Shown: in pieces, positions 46,702 to 59,363 of the stretch
Position numbering within the stretch: the stretch's first letter is position 1
Layout: every line of letters begins with the position of its first letter
NCBI RefSeq assembly: GCF_000023705.1
Contig: NC_012968.1
Span: forward strand, 2,480,001 to 2,544,000
Direction: 5' to 3'
DNA length: 64,000 nucleotides
Source: Methylotenera mobilis JLW8
Lineage (GTDB): Bacteria; Pseudomonadota; Gammaproteobacteria; Burkholderiales; Methylophilaceae
Translations under genes and position numbers: made by a program
Notes under the pieces: model-generated
Databases searched by the model: none
What the model saw: the letters and a program-made list of their open reading frames with translations, nothing else
Told to the model about the DNA's origin: nothing

Positions 46702-48543
46702 CTATTCTACGGTCACGCTTTTCGCCAGATTCCTAGGCTTATCCACATCAGTGCCTTTTAATAGCGCTGCATGGTAGGCCAGCATCTGCACGGGGATGGT
46801 ATGCAAAATAGGCGAGAGCACGCCCACATGACGCGGAGTACGAATCACGTGTACACCTTCTGATTCAGTAAAATGGCTATCTGCATCCGCAAATACAAAC
46901 AGCTCGCCGCCGCGTGCTTTGACTTCCTGCATATTCGACTTCACTTTTTCTAGCAAAGCATCGTTCGGAGCAATCACTACTACTGGCATGGCGCTATCCA
47001 CAAGGGCCAAGGGGCCGTGTTTAAGCTCGCCCGCAGGGTAAGCCTCGGCATGGATGTAAGAAATCTCTTTAAGCTTCAAAGCGCCTTCCAGTGCGATAGG
47101 GTAATGAATGCCACGCCCTAAGAATAAAGCATGCTGTTTGTTGGCAAATGAGTTTGCCCACTCACGAATTTGCGGCTCTAGGTTTAACGCATGCTGCACG
47201 CTACCCGCCAATTGGCGCAGTGCGCCTAAATGCGCTTGCTCAGCCTCTGCATCTAGCAAGCCGCGTTGTTTTGCCAGTGTGGCAGCTAAAGTGAATAAAG
47301 CGACTAATTGCGTAGTGAACGCCTTGGTAGACGCCACGCCGATTTCTGCACCAGCGCGTGTGTAGAACACCAACTCTGACGCACGAGGAATGGCGCTCTC
47401 TTGCACGTTACAAATGGCCAAAGTTAAATGCTGACCTAATGCCTTGGCATGCTTCAGCGCCTCCATGGTATCTAATGTTTCGCCAGACTGAGAAATAGTC
47501 ACAATTAGCTGGCGTGGATTCGGTACAGACTCGCGATAACGGTATTCGCTGGCAATTTCTACGTTGGTGGGTAACTTGGCAATGCTTTCCAACCAGTATT
47601 TAGCGGTAAGCGCCGCATAATAACTGGTACCGGCGGCCAGGATTAAAATGCTATCCACTTGCGCAAATACAGCTGCGGCATTCTTACCAAACAGGGCCGG
47701 TGAAAAGTGATTATCATCAATCAATGCCTCTATGGTGTCGGTTAATGCACGTGGCTGTTCATGAATCTCTTTTTGCATGAAGTGCGAGTAAGGGCCCAAT
47801 TCCAAGCTGGCCAGTGACACGTCACTCATATGGATTTTACGTGTAACCTCGGCGCCATCACGGCCCAAAATGGTCACACCTTCACGACGAATATCTGCCA
47901 CATCGCCATCTTCTAAGTAAATCACCTTACGGGTGACGGAAAGCACCGCAGAAACGTCAGAAGCAATGAAGTTCTCACCTTCGCCTAGGCCGATTAGTAG
48001 TGGGCAACCCAAGCGGGCCGTCACCATATGCTCTGGTTCTTTTTTAGAAATGACACTGATCGCAAATGCACCAGTCAGTTCAGCGACTGCTTTTTGTGTT
48101 GCCGCCAGTAAAGGCAGCGATTGATGGTAGTGATGAATTAAATGTGCAATCACTTCGGTATCGGTCTGCGACTCAAACACATAACCCAAGCTTTTTAAGC
48201 GTGCACGCTGCTCATCATGGTTTTCAATAATGCCGTTATGTACCACGGCCACTTCGCCATTCAATTGGCTAGGTGACATATGTGGGTGCGCATTGCTTTC
48301 AGTCACGCCGCCATGCGTAGCCCAGCGTGTATGGCCAATACCGACCAAACCACTAAGTTGCAACTCATTTGCCTTTTCTGTCATGGCAGAAACACGACCC
48401 ACGGCGCGCACACGCGCAATCCCTGTATCGTTTAATACAGCAACACCGGCTGAATCATAGCCCCTGTACTCTAGGCGGCTTAAGCCCTCGATTAAGGTTG
48501 AAACAACGTTTCTATTTGCTACTGCACCTACAATGCCACACAT
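46702..48543 (-). CDS. glmS: Glutamine-fructose-6-phosphate aminotransferase (isomerizing)
   Basis: Makes glucosamine-6-phosphate, the entry to peptidoglycan and LPS amino sugars. The 613-residue enzyme begins MCGIVGAV with the N-terminal nucleophile Cys2, has the glutaminase core ([17 protein letters not shown]), two SIS isomerase domains ([36 protein letters not shown]) and ends [13 protein letters not shown] as usual. It follows glmU after 134 bp on the same strand, keeping two UDP-GlcNAc pathway genes together. No glmS ribozyme is expected or seen in this group. Confidence 0.98.
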   Translation of the reverse strand: MCGIVGAVANRNVVSTLIEGLSRLEYRGYDSAGVAVLNDTGIARVRAVGRVSAMTEKANELQLSGLVGIGHTRWATHGGVTESNAHPHMSPSQLNGEVAVVHNGIIENHDEQRARLKSLGYVFESQTDTEVIAHLIHHYHQSLPLLAATQKAVAELTGAFAISVISKKEPEHMVTARLGCPLLIGLGEGENFIASDVSAVLSVTRKVIYLEDGDVADIRREGVTILGRDGAEVTRKIHMSDVSLASLELGPYSHFMQKEIHEQPRALTDTIEALIDDNHFSPALFGKNAAAVFAQVDSILILAAGTSYYAALTAKYWLESIAKLPTNVEIASEYRYRESVPNPRQLIVTISQSGETLDTMEALKHAKALGQHLTLAICNVQESAIPRASELVFYTRAGAEIGVASTKAFTTQLVALFTLAATLAKQRGLLDAEAEQAHLGALRQLAGSVQHALNLEPQIREWANSFANKQHALFLGRGIHYPIALEGALKLKEISYIHAEAYPAGELKHGPLALVDSAMPVVVIAPNDALLEKVKSNMQEVKARGGELFVFADADSHFTESEGVHVIRTPRHVGVLSPILHTIPVQMLAYHAALLKGTDVDKPRNLAKSVTVE

Positions 48544-48677
48544 AGTTTTACTCTCTTAATTTTTGTCTCGATTTGCTTATACCAGCAGAAAGCCGATTGG
48601 TTCGTATTTACCATGCCCAGATTACATGGGCTGATGCATTACTTGGCCTGATTGCTACTCAAATCATTTGTAAGGAA

Positions 48678-50048
48678 TTACTTTTTAATCTTTTGTGGTC
48701 GCTTCCAACCTGTAATCGTCTTTTGCTCTTTGGCACGACAAAAGGTGAGGGCATCAGCTGGTGCGTCTCTGGTAATCGTTGAGCCAGCTGCAATTGTGGC
48801 GTTTTTACCGATGGTAATCGGTGCCACCAATTGTGAATCTGAGCCAATAAAAGCACCGTCTTCAATCACCGTTCTAAATTTATTGGCACCATCATAATTG
48901 CAAGTAATGGTACCTGCACCGATATTCACTGCCTTGCCTACTGTGCTATCACCCACATAACTTAGATGGTTAATCTTGCTGCCTACATCTACCTGTGCGT
49001 TTTTCAGCTCAACAAAGTTACCAACATGTGTATCCGCAGCCAAGGTAGTACCAGGACGCAAGCGTGCAAACGGGCCAATCTTGCTATTTTCACCCACAGT
49101 AGTGTCATCAATGTGCGTAAACGCAGCAATTTGCGTACCTGCAGCAATCACAGCATTTTTAATCACACAATTCGCAGCAATCTTCACACGGTCGCCTAAC
49201 GTCACCTTGCCTTCAAACACGCAATTGACGTCTATCTCTACATCACGCCCACACTGTAGTTCACCACGCACTTCAATACGTGCTGGGTCTTTTAAGGTAA
49301 CTCCTTGCTGCAGTAGAGCTTGTGCGACTCTGGCTTGATGCACACGTTCGATTTGCGCCAAATCTGTTTTTGCATTAATACCGGTGACAGACCATTCATC
49401 AGTGGTGATTTCAGCCACTACACTCACTTTGTCTGCTACAGCCAATGCCACAATATCGGTTAAGTAATATTCACCCTGTGCATTATTGTTAGTGATTCTG
49501 GATAGCCAGCTGTTGAGATGAGCATTGGGCATGGCCATAATGCCGGTATTTACCTCAACAATCGCACGCTGCTCTGCTGTGGCGTCTTTATGCTCCACAA
49601 TCGCATGCACCCTGCCATTGGTATCACGCACGATACGTCCATAACCGGTAGGGTCAGCCTTATTAAACGACAGAATCGCCAGCTTGTTATCAGCCTGTGC
49701 AATCAGACGTTTGCAGGCATTTACATCCACCAGTGGCACATCGCCTAACAAAATCAGCGTGTCCGCATCTGCATCTAGGTAGGGCAAAGCTTGTTGCACC
49801 GCATGCCCGGTGCCATGTTGCTCCGCCTGGTTTACCCAAGTAATGTCCTCGCCGCTAAACGCTTCTTTCACGCGCTCGCCACCAAAACCATAAACAACAA
49901 TAATCTTATTAGGCTGCAATGCTTTGGCGCAATTAATCACATGTGCCAAGATCGGCTTTGCACCAACGACATGTAAGACTTTAGGTAAATCAGAATGCAT
50001 GCGAGTGCCTTTACCCGCAGCCAGTATCACGATATTTAATTTGTTCAT
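48678..50048 (-). CDS. glmU: Bifunctional GlcNAc-1-P uridyltransferase / glucosamine-1-P acetyltransferase
   Basis: Carries out the last two steps to UDP-GlcNAc. In 456 residues it has the N-terminal pyrophosphorylase domain (ILAAGKGTRMHSDLPKVLH, GTGHAVQQALPYLD, LILLGDVPLV) and a C-terminal left-handed beta-helix with hexapeptide repeats from about 250 (IGPFARLRPGT, IGAGTITCNYDGANKFRT, GSTITRDAPADALTFCRAKE). It is separated from atpC by a terminator and precedes glmS. The atp-glmU-glmS order is common in proteobacteria. Confidence 0.98.
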   Translation of the reverse strand: MNKLNIVILAAGKGTRMHSDLPKVLHVVGAKPILAHVINCAKALQPNKIIVVYGFGGERVKEAFSGEDITWVNQAEQHGTGHAVQQALPYLDADADTLILLGDVPLVDVNACKRLIAQADNKLAILSFNKADPTGYGRIVRDTNGRVHAIVEHKDATAEQRAIVEVNTGIMAMPNAHLNSWLSRITNNNAQGEYYLTDIVALAVADKVSVVAEITTDEWSVTGINAKTDLAQIERVHQARVAQALLQQGVTLKDPARIEVRGELQCGRDVEIDVNCVFEGKVTLGDRVKIAANCVIKNAVIAAGTQIAAFTHIDDTTVGENSKIGPFARLRPGTTLAADTHVGNFVELKNAQVDVGSKINHLSYVGDSTVGKAVNIGAGTITCNYDGANKFRTVIEDGAFIGSDSQLVAPITIGKNATIAAGSTITRDAPADALTFCRAKEQKTITGWKRPQKIKK

Positions 50049-50103
50049 GTGTTATTTAAGTCTATTTCTATACGCACTAGATTTGTATGCACAAAGTATA
50101 ACA

Positions 50104-50129
50104 AAAAAGGCAACCGAGGTTGCCTTTTT
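50104..50129 (-). terminator. ATP synthase operon terminator
   Basis: AAAAAGGCAACC (50104-50115) pairs with GGTTGCCTTTTT (50118-50129) right after the atpC stop; A and T runs flank both sides, so it ends the leftward atp message before glmU. Confidence 0.92.
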
Positions 50130-50153
50130 GCTTTTACACCATCTTCACCGCAA

Positions 50154-50579
50154 CTAGTGCGTGTTTTTGCGTAAGCGTTCGATAGTTTGAATCTGTGCCA
50201 CGGCTTCAGACAATTCTGCCTGTGCTGTTGCATAGTCAATATCTGAAGATCTGTTTTTCAGCGCTTCTTCAGCCGCTTCTTTCGCAGCAATCGCTTTTGC
50301 TTCATCTAAGTCATGGCCACGTACTGCTGTGTCAGCCAATACAGTTACCACGCCAGGTTGCACTTCTAACATGCCACCTGAGATAAAGATTAACGTTTCT
50401 TCAGCTTCGCTCGCTTGCTTAATACGCAAAGCGCCAGGCTTGATGGTAGTGATCATCGGTGCGTGGTTAGGGTAGATACCTACTTCACCAGCACTTGCAG
50501 GAGCAACTACAAACTCAGCTTCACCTGAGAATATACTTGCCTCTGCACTAACTACATCAATATGAACAGTATTTGCCAT
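50154..50579 (-). CDS. atpC: F1 ATP synthase epsilon subunit
   Basis: Central-stalk subunit that joins the rotor to gamma and can inhibit ATP hydrolysis. The 141 residues show the N-terminal beta-sandwich ([34 protein letters not shown]) and a C-terminal two-helix hairpin ([15 protein letters not shown] ... IQTIERLRK). Last gene of the operon, 41 bp after atpD, followed by the terminator. Confidence 0.97.
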   Translation of the reverse strand: MANTVHIDVVSAEASIFSGEAEFVVAPASAGEVGIYPNHAPMITTIKPGALRIKQASEAEETLIFISGGMLEVQPGVVTVLADTAVRGHDLDEAKAIAAKEAAEEALKNRSSDIDYATAQAELSEAVAQIQTIERLRKNTH

Positions 50580-50620
50580 TATTTTTCCTTAAAGCGTTTA
50601 ACTAATTAACCAAGTAAAAC

Positions 50621-52078
<1,458 letters not shown>

Positions 52079-52181
52079 TCAGATATTTCTTTAATTAAAT
52101 TCTTTGCTTGCTGCGTCTTATCGTTTTGGCCACTACGTCACCATGCTAGGCAAGGTTAGTAACGGCCAATCGACAATCTCG

Positions 52182-53120
52182 CTACGCTACCGCTGCCGCG
52201 CCACCAACGATCTCTGAGATCTCTTTGGTAATCGCTGCTTGACGTGCTTTGTTGTAAACCAGTTTCAATTCACCAATCACGTTTTTCGCATTATCTGACG
52301 CTGACTTCATCGCTACCATACGTGATGATTGCTCTGATGCCATGTTTTCAGACACTGCGTTGTAAACCAATGACTCAATGTAACGTACCATCAACTGGTC
52401 AATTACTGGCTTAGCTTCAGGCTCGTAGATGTAATCCCAATGACCTTTTGCCGCACCGATTTCAAGCGCACTCTTTACAACAGCACTAGCACTCAACGCT
52501 TCAGATTTCTCTGTAGTTGGATGTGTACCCAAACGCTCAGCCGTCAATGGTAGCAATTGCTCCATCACCGGCTCTTGCTTCATGGTGTTGATAAACTTGG
52601 TGTAGCAAATATGCAACTGGTCAATTTCACCAGCAGTATAAGCGTCAAGCATTACCTTAATCGTACCGATGAGTTTATCCAAATGTGGCACATCACCTAA
52701 ACCAGTGATGTGTGACTTCACATTAGCACCAACGCGGTTCATAAAGGTGAAACCTTTATTGCCAATCGCGCTTACAGACAATTTCTTGCCTTCTGCTTCC
52801 CAAGATTTCATTTGGTTTACAGTTAAACGCAATACGTTAGTATTTAAACCACCGCACAGACCTTTGTCTGAGCTCACCACAATCACGCCAACATTCTTAA
52901 CATTGTCACGCTTTAACAAGAAAGGGTGCTTATATTCAGAGTGTGCTAGCGAAAGGTGAGCTGCAACATTACGAATTTTCTCAGCGTATGGACGTGATGC
53001 ACGCATTCTATCTTGCGCTTTACGCATTTTAGAAGCAGCCACCATCTCCATCGCCTTGGTGATCTTGCGTGTATTTTCTACACTCTTGATCTTGGTTCTA
53101 ATTTCTTTACTACCAGCCAT
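52182..53120 (-). CDS. atpG: F1 ATP synthase gamma subunit with an extra C-proximal segment
   Basis: Rotor shaft of F1. The N-terminus ([20 protein letters not shown]) and C-terminus ([20 protein letters not shown]) are typical. The protein is 312 residues, against 286-292 in most proteobacteria. The extra 20 or so residues lie at about 195-226, between [11 protein letters not shown] and GHWDYIYEP, where relatives have a short loop, and are rich in Ala, Ser, Glu and Lys. The segment keeps the frame and has normal codon use, so it looks like a real insertion in the globular part of gamma. Confidence 0.97.
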   Translation of the reverse strand: MAGSKEIRTKIKSVENTRKITKAMEMVAASKMRKAQDRMRASRPYAEKIRNVAAHLSLAHSEYKHPFLLKRDNVKNVGVIVVSSDKGLCGGLNTNVLRLTVNQMKSWEAEGKKLSVSAIGNKGFTFMNRVGANVKSHITGLGDVPHLDKLIGTIKVMLDAYTAGEIDQLHICYTKFINTMKQEPVMEQLLPLTAERLGTHPTTEKSEALSASAVVKSALEIGAAKGHWDYIYEPEAKPVIDQLMVRYIESLVYNAVSENMASEQSSRMVAMKSASDNAKNVIGELKLVYNKARQAAITKEISEIVGGAAAVA

Positions 53121-53158
53121 TCCAATACCCCTAGGTAAGTTATCCTAATAGTTAGATA

Positions 53159-54700
53159 TTAGTAAGCAGTCGTCGCTTTAAAGTCTTGAATTGCTGCCTC
53201 AAGTGCTTTTTCGTTATCGCCGCTTAAGTCTTTGCTTGATTCAATCGCATCAGCTAATGCTTTGTATTTAGAAGCGATGAAGCCGTGCAATTTGCCTTCG
53301 AATGCCAATACTTTGTTAGTAGCAACATCATCGAAGTAACCTTTGTTCGCAGCAAACAAGGTAATTGCCATGTTTGAAACGCTCAATGGTGCGTATTGTG
53401 CTTGTTTCATCAACTCAGTAAACATACGACCGCGGTCTAGTTGTTTACGGGTTGCTTCATCCAAATCAGAAGCGAACTGCGCGAAAGCAGCCAATTCACG
53501 GTATTGCGCTAACGCTAAACGTACACCGCCGCCTAGTTTCTTAATTACTTTAGTTTGCGCAGCACCACCTACGCGAGACACTGAAATACCAGCGTTAATC
53601 GCAGGACGGATACCAGCGTTGAACAAGTCAGTTTCCAAGAAGATCTGACCATCAGTAATAGAAATAACGTTGGTTGGAACGAATGCAGAAACGTCACCAG
53701 CTGCTGTTTCAATCACTGGCAATGCAGTCAATGAACCAGTTTTGCCTTTAACTTCGCCGTTAGTGAATTTCTCTACATACTCTTCGTTTACACGAGCAGC
53801 ACGCTCTAACAAACGTGAGTGGATGTAGAACACGTCACCTGGGTAAGCTTCACGGCCTGGTGGGCGACGTAATAGCAATGAGATTTGACGGTAGGCGATC
53901 GCTTGTTTAGTCAAGTCATCGTATACGATCAATGCATCTTGGCCGCGGTCACGGAAGTATTCACCCATAGTACAACCAGCGTATGGTGCCAAGAATTGCA
54001 ATGCAGCTGAGTCAGATGCTGAAGCTGCAACTACGATGGTGTATTCCATCGCGCCGTTTTCTTCCAATTTACGCACCACGTTAGCGATAGTAGAAGCCTT
54101 TTGGCCGATCGCAACGTAGATACAGGTCATGTTTTGACCTTTTTGGTTGATGATCGCATCCACCGCAACTGCAGTTTTACCTGTTTGACGGTCACCAATA
54201 ATCAACTCACGTTGACCACGGCCTACTGGCACCATAGAGTCAACTGATTTCAAACCAGTTTGTACTGGTTGTGAAACTGATTTACGTGCAATAACGCCTG
54301 GCGCAACTTTTTCAATTTTGTCGGTCAATTTAGCATTCACTGGACCTTTACCATCGATAGGCTGACCCAATGCGTTCACAACACGACCCACTAATTCTGG
54401 ACCTACTGGCACTTCTAAAATGCGACCAGTACATTTACATGTGTCGCCTTCAGTAATGTGCTCGTAATCACCCAATACCACAGCACCCACAGAGTCACGC
54501 TCTAAGTTCAGCGCCAAACCAAAAGTGTTGCCTGGGAATTCGATCATCTCACCGGCCATTACGTTTGATAGGCCGTGAATACGTACGATACCGTCTGTTA
54601 CTGAAATTACTGTACCTTGTGTACGCGCTTCAGCTGAGGTAGAAAAATTTTCTAATCTGCTTTTAATCAGTTCACTGATTTCTGATGTAGATAACTGCAT
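53159..54700 (-). CDS. atpA: F1 ATP synthase alpha subunit
   Basis: Non-catalytic nucleotide-binding subunit of F1. Its 513 residues include the N-terminal membrane-stalk-binding helix ([18 protein letters not shown]), Walker [16 protein letters not shown], Walker B region [12 protein letters not shown], and the signature [14 protein letters not shown]. It is 38 bp upstream of atpG and 49 bp after atpH in the standard order. Confidence 0.98.
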   Translation of the reverse strand: MQLSTSEISELIKSRLENFSTSAEARTQGTVISVTDGIVRIHGLSNVMAGEMIEFPGNTFGLALNLERDSVGAVVLGDYEHITEGDTCKCTGRILEVPVGPELVGRVVNALGQPIDGKGPVNAKLTDKIEKVAPGVIARKSVSQPVQTGLKSVDSMVPVGRGQRELIIGDRQTGKTAVAVDAIINQKGQNMTCIYVAIGQKASTIANVVRKLEENGAMEYTIVVAASASDSAALQFLAPYAGCTMGEYFRDRGQDALIVYDDLTKQAIAYRQISLLLRRPPGREAYPGDVFYIHSRLLERAARVNEEYVEKFTNGEVKGKTGSLTALPVIETAAGDVSAFVPTNVISITDGQIFLETDLFNAGIRPAINAGISVSRVGGAAQTKVIKKLGGGVRLALAQYRELAAFAQFASDLDEATRKQLDRGRMFTELMKQAQYAPLSVSNMAITLFAANKGYFDDVATNKVLAFEGKLHGFIASKYKALADAIESSKDLSGDNEKALEAAIQDFKATTAY

Positions 54701-54749
54701 GTAAACTCCTAATAGTTTCTTTGCCTAAAGTTAGGCCATTGCCTGCGTC

Positions 54750-55286
54750 TTATGCCGTAAGCGTATAGGCTAAATTTTGTAACTGACCTTTGACGGATGC
54801 GTCGATCACGGTATCGCCAACAACAATTTTGATGCCACCAATGAGTTCTGGGTCAACAGAAACACTAGCCTCTATCTTTTTACCAAACTTAGCTTCTAAG
54901 CGTTTTACCAGGTCTTTAACCTCAGCCGCACTTGGTTTAGCTGCTGCAATAATTTCAGCATCTAAAGTACCTTCATCCTGTGCTTTTAACGCTTCAAATG
55001 CGCTTGAAATTTCTGGCAAAATGGATAAACGACCATACTCAACCAAAACTTTGACAAGATTTTGTCCGTTTTCATTAAGTTGATCGCCACACACTTTCAA
55101 GAAAGTTGCTTGCAAATCACTGCTCACAACTTTAGGGTCTTGAATATAGGCTTTAATTTGCGCGTCATTGGTAACGGCAGCGGCAAAACCCAACATCTCA
55201 GACCATTTGCCAAGTGCCTTTTGCTCACGACCTAGTTTATAAGCCGCTACTGCATAAGGTCTTGCGATGGTTGATATTTCAGCCAT
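54750..55286 (-). CDS. atpH: F1 ATP synthase delta subunit
   Basis: Peripheral-stalk subunit that ties F1 to subunit b. The 178 residues begin MAEISTIARPYAVAAYKLG, as is usual for delta, and contain the C-terminal signature VDPELIGGIKIVVGDTVIDASVKGQL. It is 23 bp from atpF. Sequence is less conserved than its neighbours, but the position in the operon leaves little doubt. Confidence 0.97.
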   Translation of the reverse strand: MAEISTIARPYAVAAYKLGREQKALGKWSEMLGFAAAVTNDAQIKAYIQDPKVVSSDLQATFLKVCGDQLNENGQNLVKVLVEYGRLSILPEISSAFEALKAQDEGTLDAEIIAAAKPSAAEVKDLVKRLEAKFGKKIEASVSVDPELIGGIKIVVGDTVIDASVKGQLQNLAYTLTA

Positions 55287-55309
55287 GTGATTTCCTTTAT
55301 CCCTTAGCC

Positions 55310-55780
55310 TTATAGTTCTGCAGCTAGTTTAGACAACATTTCGCTATGCGCATTTGCGTCGATTTCTTTACGCAAAATCTTTTCAGCGCCGGCGATTGCC
55401 AATGCTGACACTTGTGCACGCAAACCTTCTTTAGCACGGTTTACTTCTTGATCGATTTCAGCTTTAGCACCAGCCAAAATACGGTCGCCTTCAACCTTAG
55501 CATTGCCTTTAGCTTCTTCAACGATTTGTGAACCGCGTTTTTCAGCTTGCGCAATAATCTCGCTCGCTTTTTGTTTTGCTTCAGCCAATGTCACTTCTGA
55601 CTTTTTAGCCGCAACTTCTAAAGCACTGCGGCCTTCTTGCGCTGCTGCCAAACCATCAGCAATTTCTTTTTGGCGCGTTTCAATCGCTTTTAAAAGCGGC
55701 GGCCAAACGAATTTCACTGTGAACCAAATCAACACAGCAAATGCGATAGCTTGTGCGATAAGTGTAAAGTTAATGTTCAT
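55310..55780 (-). CDS. atpF: Fo ATP synthase subunit b
   Basis: Peripheral stalk anchor. In 156 residues it has one N-terminal membrane helix ([21 protein letters not shown], first 25 residues) followed by a long charged coiled coil rich in Ala, Glu and Lys. A single b gene, as in other proteobacteria with b homodimers. It is 77 bp after atpE. Confidence 0.97.
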   Translation of the reverse strand: MNINFTLIAQAIAFAVLIWFTVKFVWPPLLKAIETRQKEIADGLAAAQEGRSALEVAAKKSEVTLAEAKQKASEIIAQAEKRGSQIVEEAKGNAKVEGDRILAGAKAEIDQEVNRAKEGLRAQVSALAIAGAEKILRKEIDANAHSEMLSKLAAEL

Positions 55781-55857
55781 TTTTGATCCATTTTGTTAAT
55801 CATAAAAGCACTAGTCATTAAACAGAGGTTAATGACTAGTTAGCTTAATTTTGCTAA

Positions 55858-56178
<321 letters not shown>

Positions 56179-56199
56179 TTAAATTGAAACAAAACCTTA

Positions 56200-57033
56200 C
56201 TAGTGACCTTCATGCGCCATGGCTAGGTAAACAACCGTTAACATCATGAAAATAAACGCTTGTAACGCAACAATCAGAATGTGGAAGATAGACCAACCAG
56301 CACCTAAAATTGCACCTGCAATCGTGCCAGTTAAGCCTGTAGCAGCCCACATACCTAGCAACAAGAAGATAACCTCACCAGCGTACATATTGCCGAATAG
56401 ACGCAATGAATGTGAAAGTGGTTTTGATACGTATTCAATCAAATTGAACATGAAGTTAGCAGGCCATACCCATACTTTGGTACCGAATGGTGCACAGAAC
56501 AACTCATGAATCCAACCGCCCAAGCCTTTAACCTTGATTGCGAAGAAAATCATTAAAATCCATACAGATAGCGCTAGAGCGAAGGTGGTGTTGATATCTG
56601 AAGTAGGTACCGCACGCCACTTTGCATGCTCGCCGCCAAAGAATGAAACAATACCGGCAACCCAGTCAACTGGTAAAAAGTCCATGGAGTTCATGGCGAA
56701 TACCCATAAAAACACGGTTAATGCAGTTGGTGCGATAAAGCTATGACGGTTGCCGTGGAAAATGTTTTTCACTTGGTCATCAATAAAAGCAAACACCAAC
56801 TCAACGAAGGCTTGACCTTTGCTAGGCACACCAGCAGTGGCTTTGCGTGCTACCAGCCAGATCAAACCCATCACAATCAAACCTAAGGCTACTGACATCA
56901 CAAACGTATCTACGTGTAATGTCCAGAAACCAGCGCCTTCGTTTAGCGGATGCGCATTGAAACTTAAGTGATGCTCGATATAAGCTGAAGGAGTGAGTGC
57001 GTGTTGTGCGTTATCTGCGTGTTCTGTAGCCAT
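56200..57033 (-). CDS. atpB: Fo ATP synthase subunit a
   Basis: Stator subunit that forms the proton half-channels facing the c ring. The 277-residue membrane protein has about five or six helices and the essential arginine in [17 protein letters not shown], with C-terminal [20 protein letters not shown]. The N-terminal 30 residues are hydrophilic. It sits 33 bp after atpI and starts the structural genes. Confidence 0.98.
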   Translation of the reverse strand: MATEHADNAQHALTPSAYIEHHLSFNAHPLNEGAGFWTLHVDTFVMSVALGLIVMGLIWLVARKATAGVPSKGQAFVELVFAFIDDQVKNIFHGNRHSFIAPTALTVFLWVFAMNSMDFLPVDWVAGIVSFFGGEHAKWRAVPTSDINTTFALALSVWILMIFFAIKVKGLGGWIHELFCAPFGTKVWVWPANFMFNLIEYVSKPLSHSLRLFGNMYAGEVIFLLLGMWAATGLTGTIAGAILGAGWSIFHILIVALQAFIFMMLTVVYLAMAHEGH

Positions 57034-57066
57034 AATCTAATATTTTTCTAACTGACGTTGTTTAAA

Positions 57067-57405
57067 TTACACGTTTAACTTACTGAGGGCTGCACCAGAG
57101 AATAGTGCGGCAGCCGCCAAACCAGCAATCAGTGCAAAAGGCACCAATTGTTTATAAAAACTAAATACGATAACCAAAATCACAATTATCATTAAAATCT
57201 TAACGGCTTCTGCTTTGAGCAAATTAATCAAGATTGCTGAAGCATCCGTTTTATTTGCACCGCGCTTGGCAACTAAACTTGCCAAGTAAGCTCCAACTAC
57301 CACACTTAAACCGCCGAAGACCGCTGACAGCGCTGCGTGTGCACCTGAAGCAAAATACATCACCAAAGCAACAGCAAGCGTAGCAACTAGCTGAATTTTA
57401 AGCAT
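57067..57405 (-). CDS. atpI: ATP synthase accessory protein AtpI
   Basis: Small membrane protein thought to help c-ring assembly; not an essential subunit. With the ATG at 57405 (MLKIQLVATLAVALVMYF) it has 112 residues and four hydrophobic segments; a TTG 12 codons upstream (57441) is the alternative, and neither has a clear ribosome site. The internal AALSAVFGGLSVVVGAYLASL matches the family. First gene of the atp operon; the 160-196 bp gap to parB should hold the operon promoter, though I cannot point to it. Confidence 0.88.
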   Translation of the reverse strand: MLKIQLVATLAVALVMYFASGAHAALSAVFGGLSVVVGAYLASLVAKRGANKTDASAILINLLKAEAVKILMIIVILVIVFSFYKQLVPFALIAGLAAAALFSGAALSKLNV

Positions 57406-57601
57406 TTTACTAAAAACATCTGATGTATTTAATGCTAACAATGACTTAAATCCAGTTAATTTAAAAGCTTGTATAACGCCTGATCATGCCAGGCTTTATG
57501 TATCCATTTCCACAACACCAAGACCTTGATGTAGCAAAGACCGCGATTTTGAATTATTAGCGGTTTTTAGTCAATAGCTAAGTTGTAAGAAAATGAAACA
57601 C

Positions 57602-58462
57602 TTAGCGCGCAATTCTGCTGATAATATCGTCTAACTGATCTAAATTTGTGTAGTTAATTTTCAACACACCAGCACCATTTGCACTGGCCTTAATACTCAC
57701 ACTTGCCCCCAACCTGTCACTTAAAGTTTCCTGCAGCCTGATGACATCAGCATCTTCTTTCACCGTTGGCGGTACTTTTTTAGCCGCAGCCGGCTGCTCG
57801 GCAACTTTTTTCACCAGCGCTTCCGCCTCACGTACCGACAAACGCTGCTGCACAATCTGTTCAGCCAGCATTACTTGTTGCGCACCATCCAAACCAACTA
57901 ATGCACGTGCATGTCCCATATCCAACTTACCGTGCATCAGCATTTCCTGCACCGCACCGGTCAAGGTAAGTAGGCGGAGTAGGTTTGACACTGCTACGCG
58001 TGAGCGTCCTACCGCATCAGCGGCTTTCTCATGCGTCATGGCAAACTCATCGATTAAACGCTTAATGCCTTGCGCTTCTTCTAGTGGGTTAAGATTTTCG
58101 CGCTGGATATTCTCAATCAACGCCATCGCCAACGCTGATTCGTCTGCTATTTCGCGCACTAATACCGGCACCTCAAGCAAACCTGCACGCTGACTTGCGC
58201 GCCAACGACGCTCACCAGCAACAATCTCATATTGCTCATCCGTCAATTGACGAACTAGAATAGGCTGCATAATGCCTTGTGCTTTAATTGAGTCAGCCAA
58301 AGTTTGCAGCGCTGTTTCATCCATATAACTTCTTGGCTGATATTTACCAGGACGCAACTGCTCAACTTTTAGCATCATCAGCGAGTCTGCCTCGCCAACA
58401 CTCCCCATATCCCCAGCGAGCAGGGCATCAAGGCCACGCCCTAAACCTTTTAACTTAACCAT
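57602..58462 (-). CDS. parB: Chromosome-partitioning protein ParB (Spo0J)
   Basis: CTP-dependent DNA clamp that loads at parS and spreads. The 286 residues start VKLKGLGRGLDALL, contain the CTPase/ParB-N stretches RPGKYQPRSYMDE, VAGERRWRASQRAG and ENIQRENLNPLEEAQG, the parS-reading helix-turn-helix (AADAVGRSRVAVSNLLRLL), and a C-terminal dimer domain. It is 51 bp after parA in the same direction. Two perfect parS sites lie 3.6 and 4.5 kb away at 62048 and 62927. Confidence 0.97.
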   Translation of the reverse strand: MVKLKGLGRGLDALLAGDMGSVGEADSLMMLKVEQLRPGKYQPRSYMDETALQTLADSIKAQGIMQPILVRQLTDEQYEIVAGERRWRASQRAGLLEVPVLVREIADESALAMALIENIQRENLNPLEEAQGIKRLIDEFAMTHEKAADAVGRSRVAVSNLLRLLTLTGAVQEMLMHGKLDMGHARALVGLDGAQQVMLAEQIVQQRLSVREAEALVKKVAEQPAAAKKVPPTVKEDADVIRLQETLSDRLGASVSIKASANGAGVLKINYTNLDQLDDIISRIAR

Positions 58463-58513
58463 ATTTGCTTCTCTTTAAACTTATATTTTTTGGGTAGACC
58501 GTACAGCCTGCTG

Positions 58514-59287
58514 TCAGACTCTATTAGTAATTTCTCTATTGGTAATTTCTTGTGCGAGTTCCATATAGGCCACCGCGCCTTTGGAGCTTTTATCGTAGCT
58601 CAACACCGGCACACCATAACTGGGCGCCTCGGCTAAACGAATATTGCGCGGGATCACGGTCTTGTAAACCTTATCGCCAAAGTGGCTAATCAACTGTGCA
58701 GAAACCTGCTGTGCCAACATATTGCGGTTATCAAACAGTGTGCGCAGCAAACCCTCAATCTCTAAAGTAGGGTTTAAATGCGCGCGCACTTTTTTAATGG
58801 TATTCACCAAATCTGACAAACCCTCTAGCGCGTAATACTCACACTGCATAGGAATCATCACCGCATTGGCGGCAGTGAGCGCATTCACCGTCACCAGATT
58901 GAGGGCAGGGGGGCAATCAAGCAACACCACATCGTAATCATCACTCAACTTACCAATCGCTGTTTTCAAGCGCGTCTCACGCGCCAACTCATTCACCAAC
59001 TCTACTTCGGCACCAGCTAACTCTCGATTGGATGGCGCAATATCAAATCCGCCTTTTTCACTACTCACTACAACTTCTTTTAAGGTTTTCTCACCGATCA
59101 ACACATGGTAGATGCTTAATTTAAGATGCGCCTTATCTATACCGCTACCGGTACTTGCATTACCTTGCGGATCTAAATCTATTAACAATACACGCTTACC
59201 CAAGCTAGCCAGACTTGCCGCCAGATTGACGCAAGTTGTAGTTTTACCTACCCCACCTTTTTGATTTGTGATTGCCAATATTTTCAT
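58514..59287 (-). CDS. parA: Chromosome-partitioning ATPase ParA (Soj)
   Basis: Deviant Walker ATPase that binds the nucleoid non-specifically and moves ParB-parS complexes. The start at 59287 (MKILAITNQKGGVGKTT) gives 257 residues; a longer frame adds 12 residues with no homology. Motifs: KGGVGKTT with the signature lysine, VLLIDLDPQGNAST, VVLLDCPPALNLVTVNAL, and no N-terminal helix-turn-helix, so it is a chromosomal Soj type. It follows rsmG after 76 bp and precedes parB. Confidence 0.97.
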   Translation of the reverse strand: MKILAITNQKGGVGKTTTCVNLAASLASLGKRVLLIDLDPQGNASTGSGIDKAHLKLSIYHVLIGEKTLKEVVVSSEKGGFDIAPSNRELAGAEVELVNELARETRLKTAIGKLSDDYDVVLLDCPPALNLVTVNALTAANAVMIPMQCEYYALEGLSDLVNTIKKVRAHLNPTLEIEGLLRTLFDNRNMLAQQVSAQLISHFGDKVYKTVIPRNIRLAEAPSYGVPVLSYDKSSKGAVAYMELAQEITNREITNRV

Positions 59288-59363
59288 TATATTTTTCTTT
59301 GCATTTTTTATGATTACACGCATGCCTAATCAGGCACTCAAAACTGCTCAGTTAACTTATATA

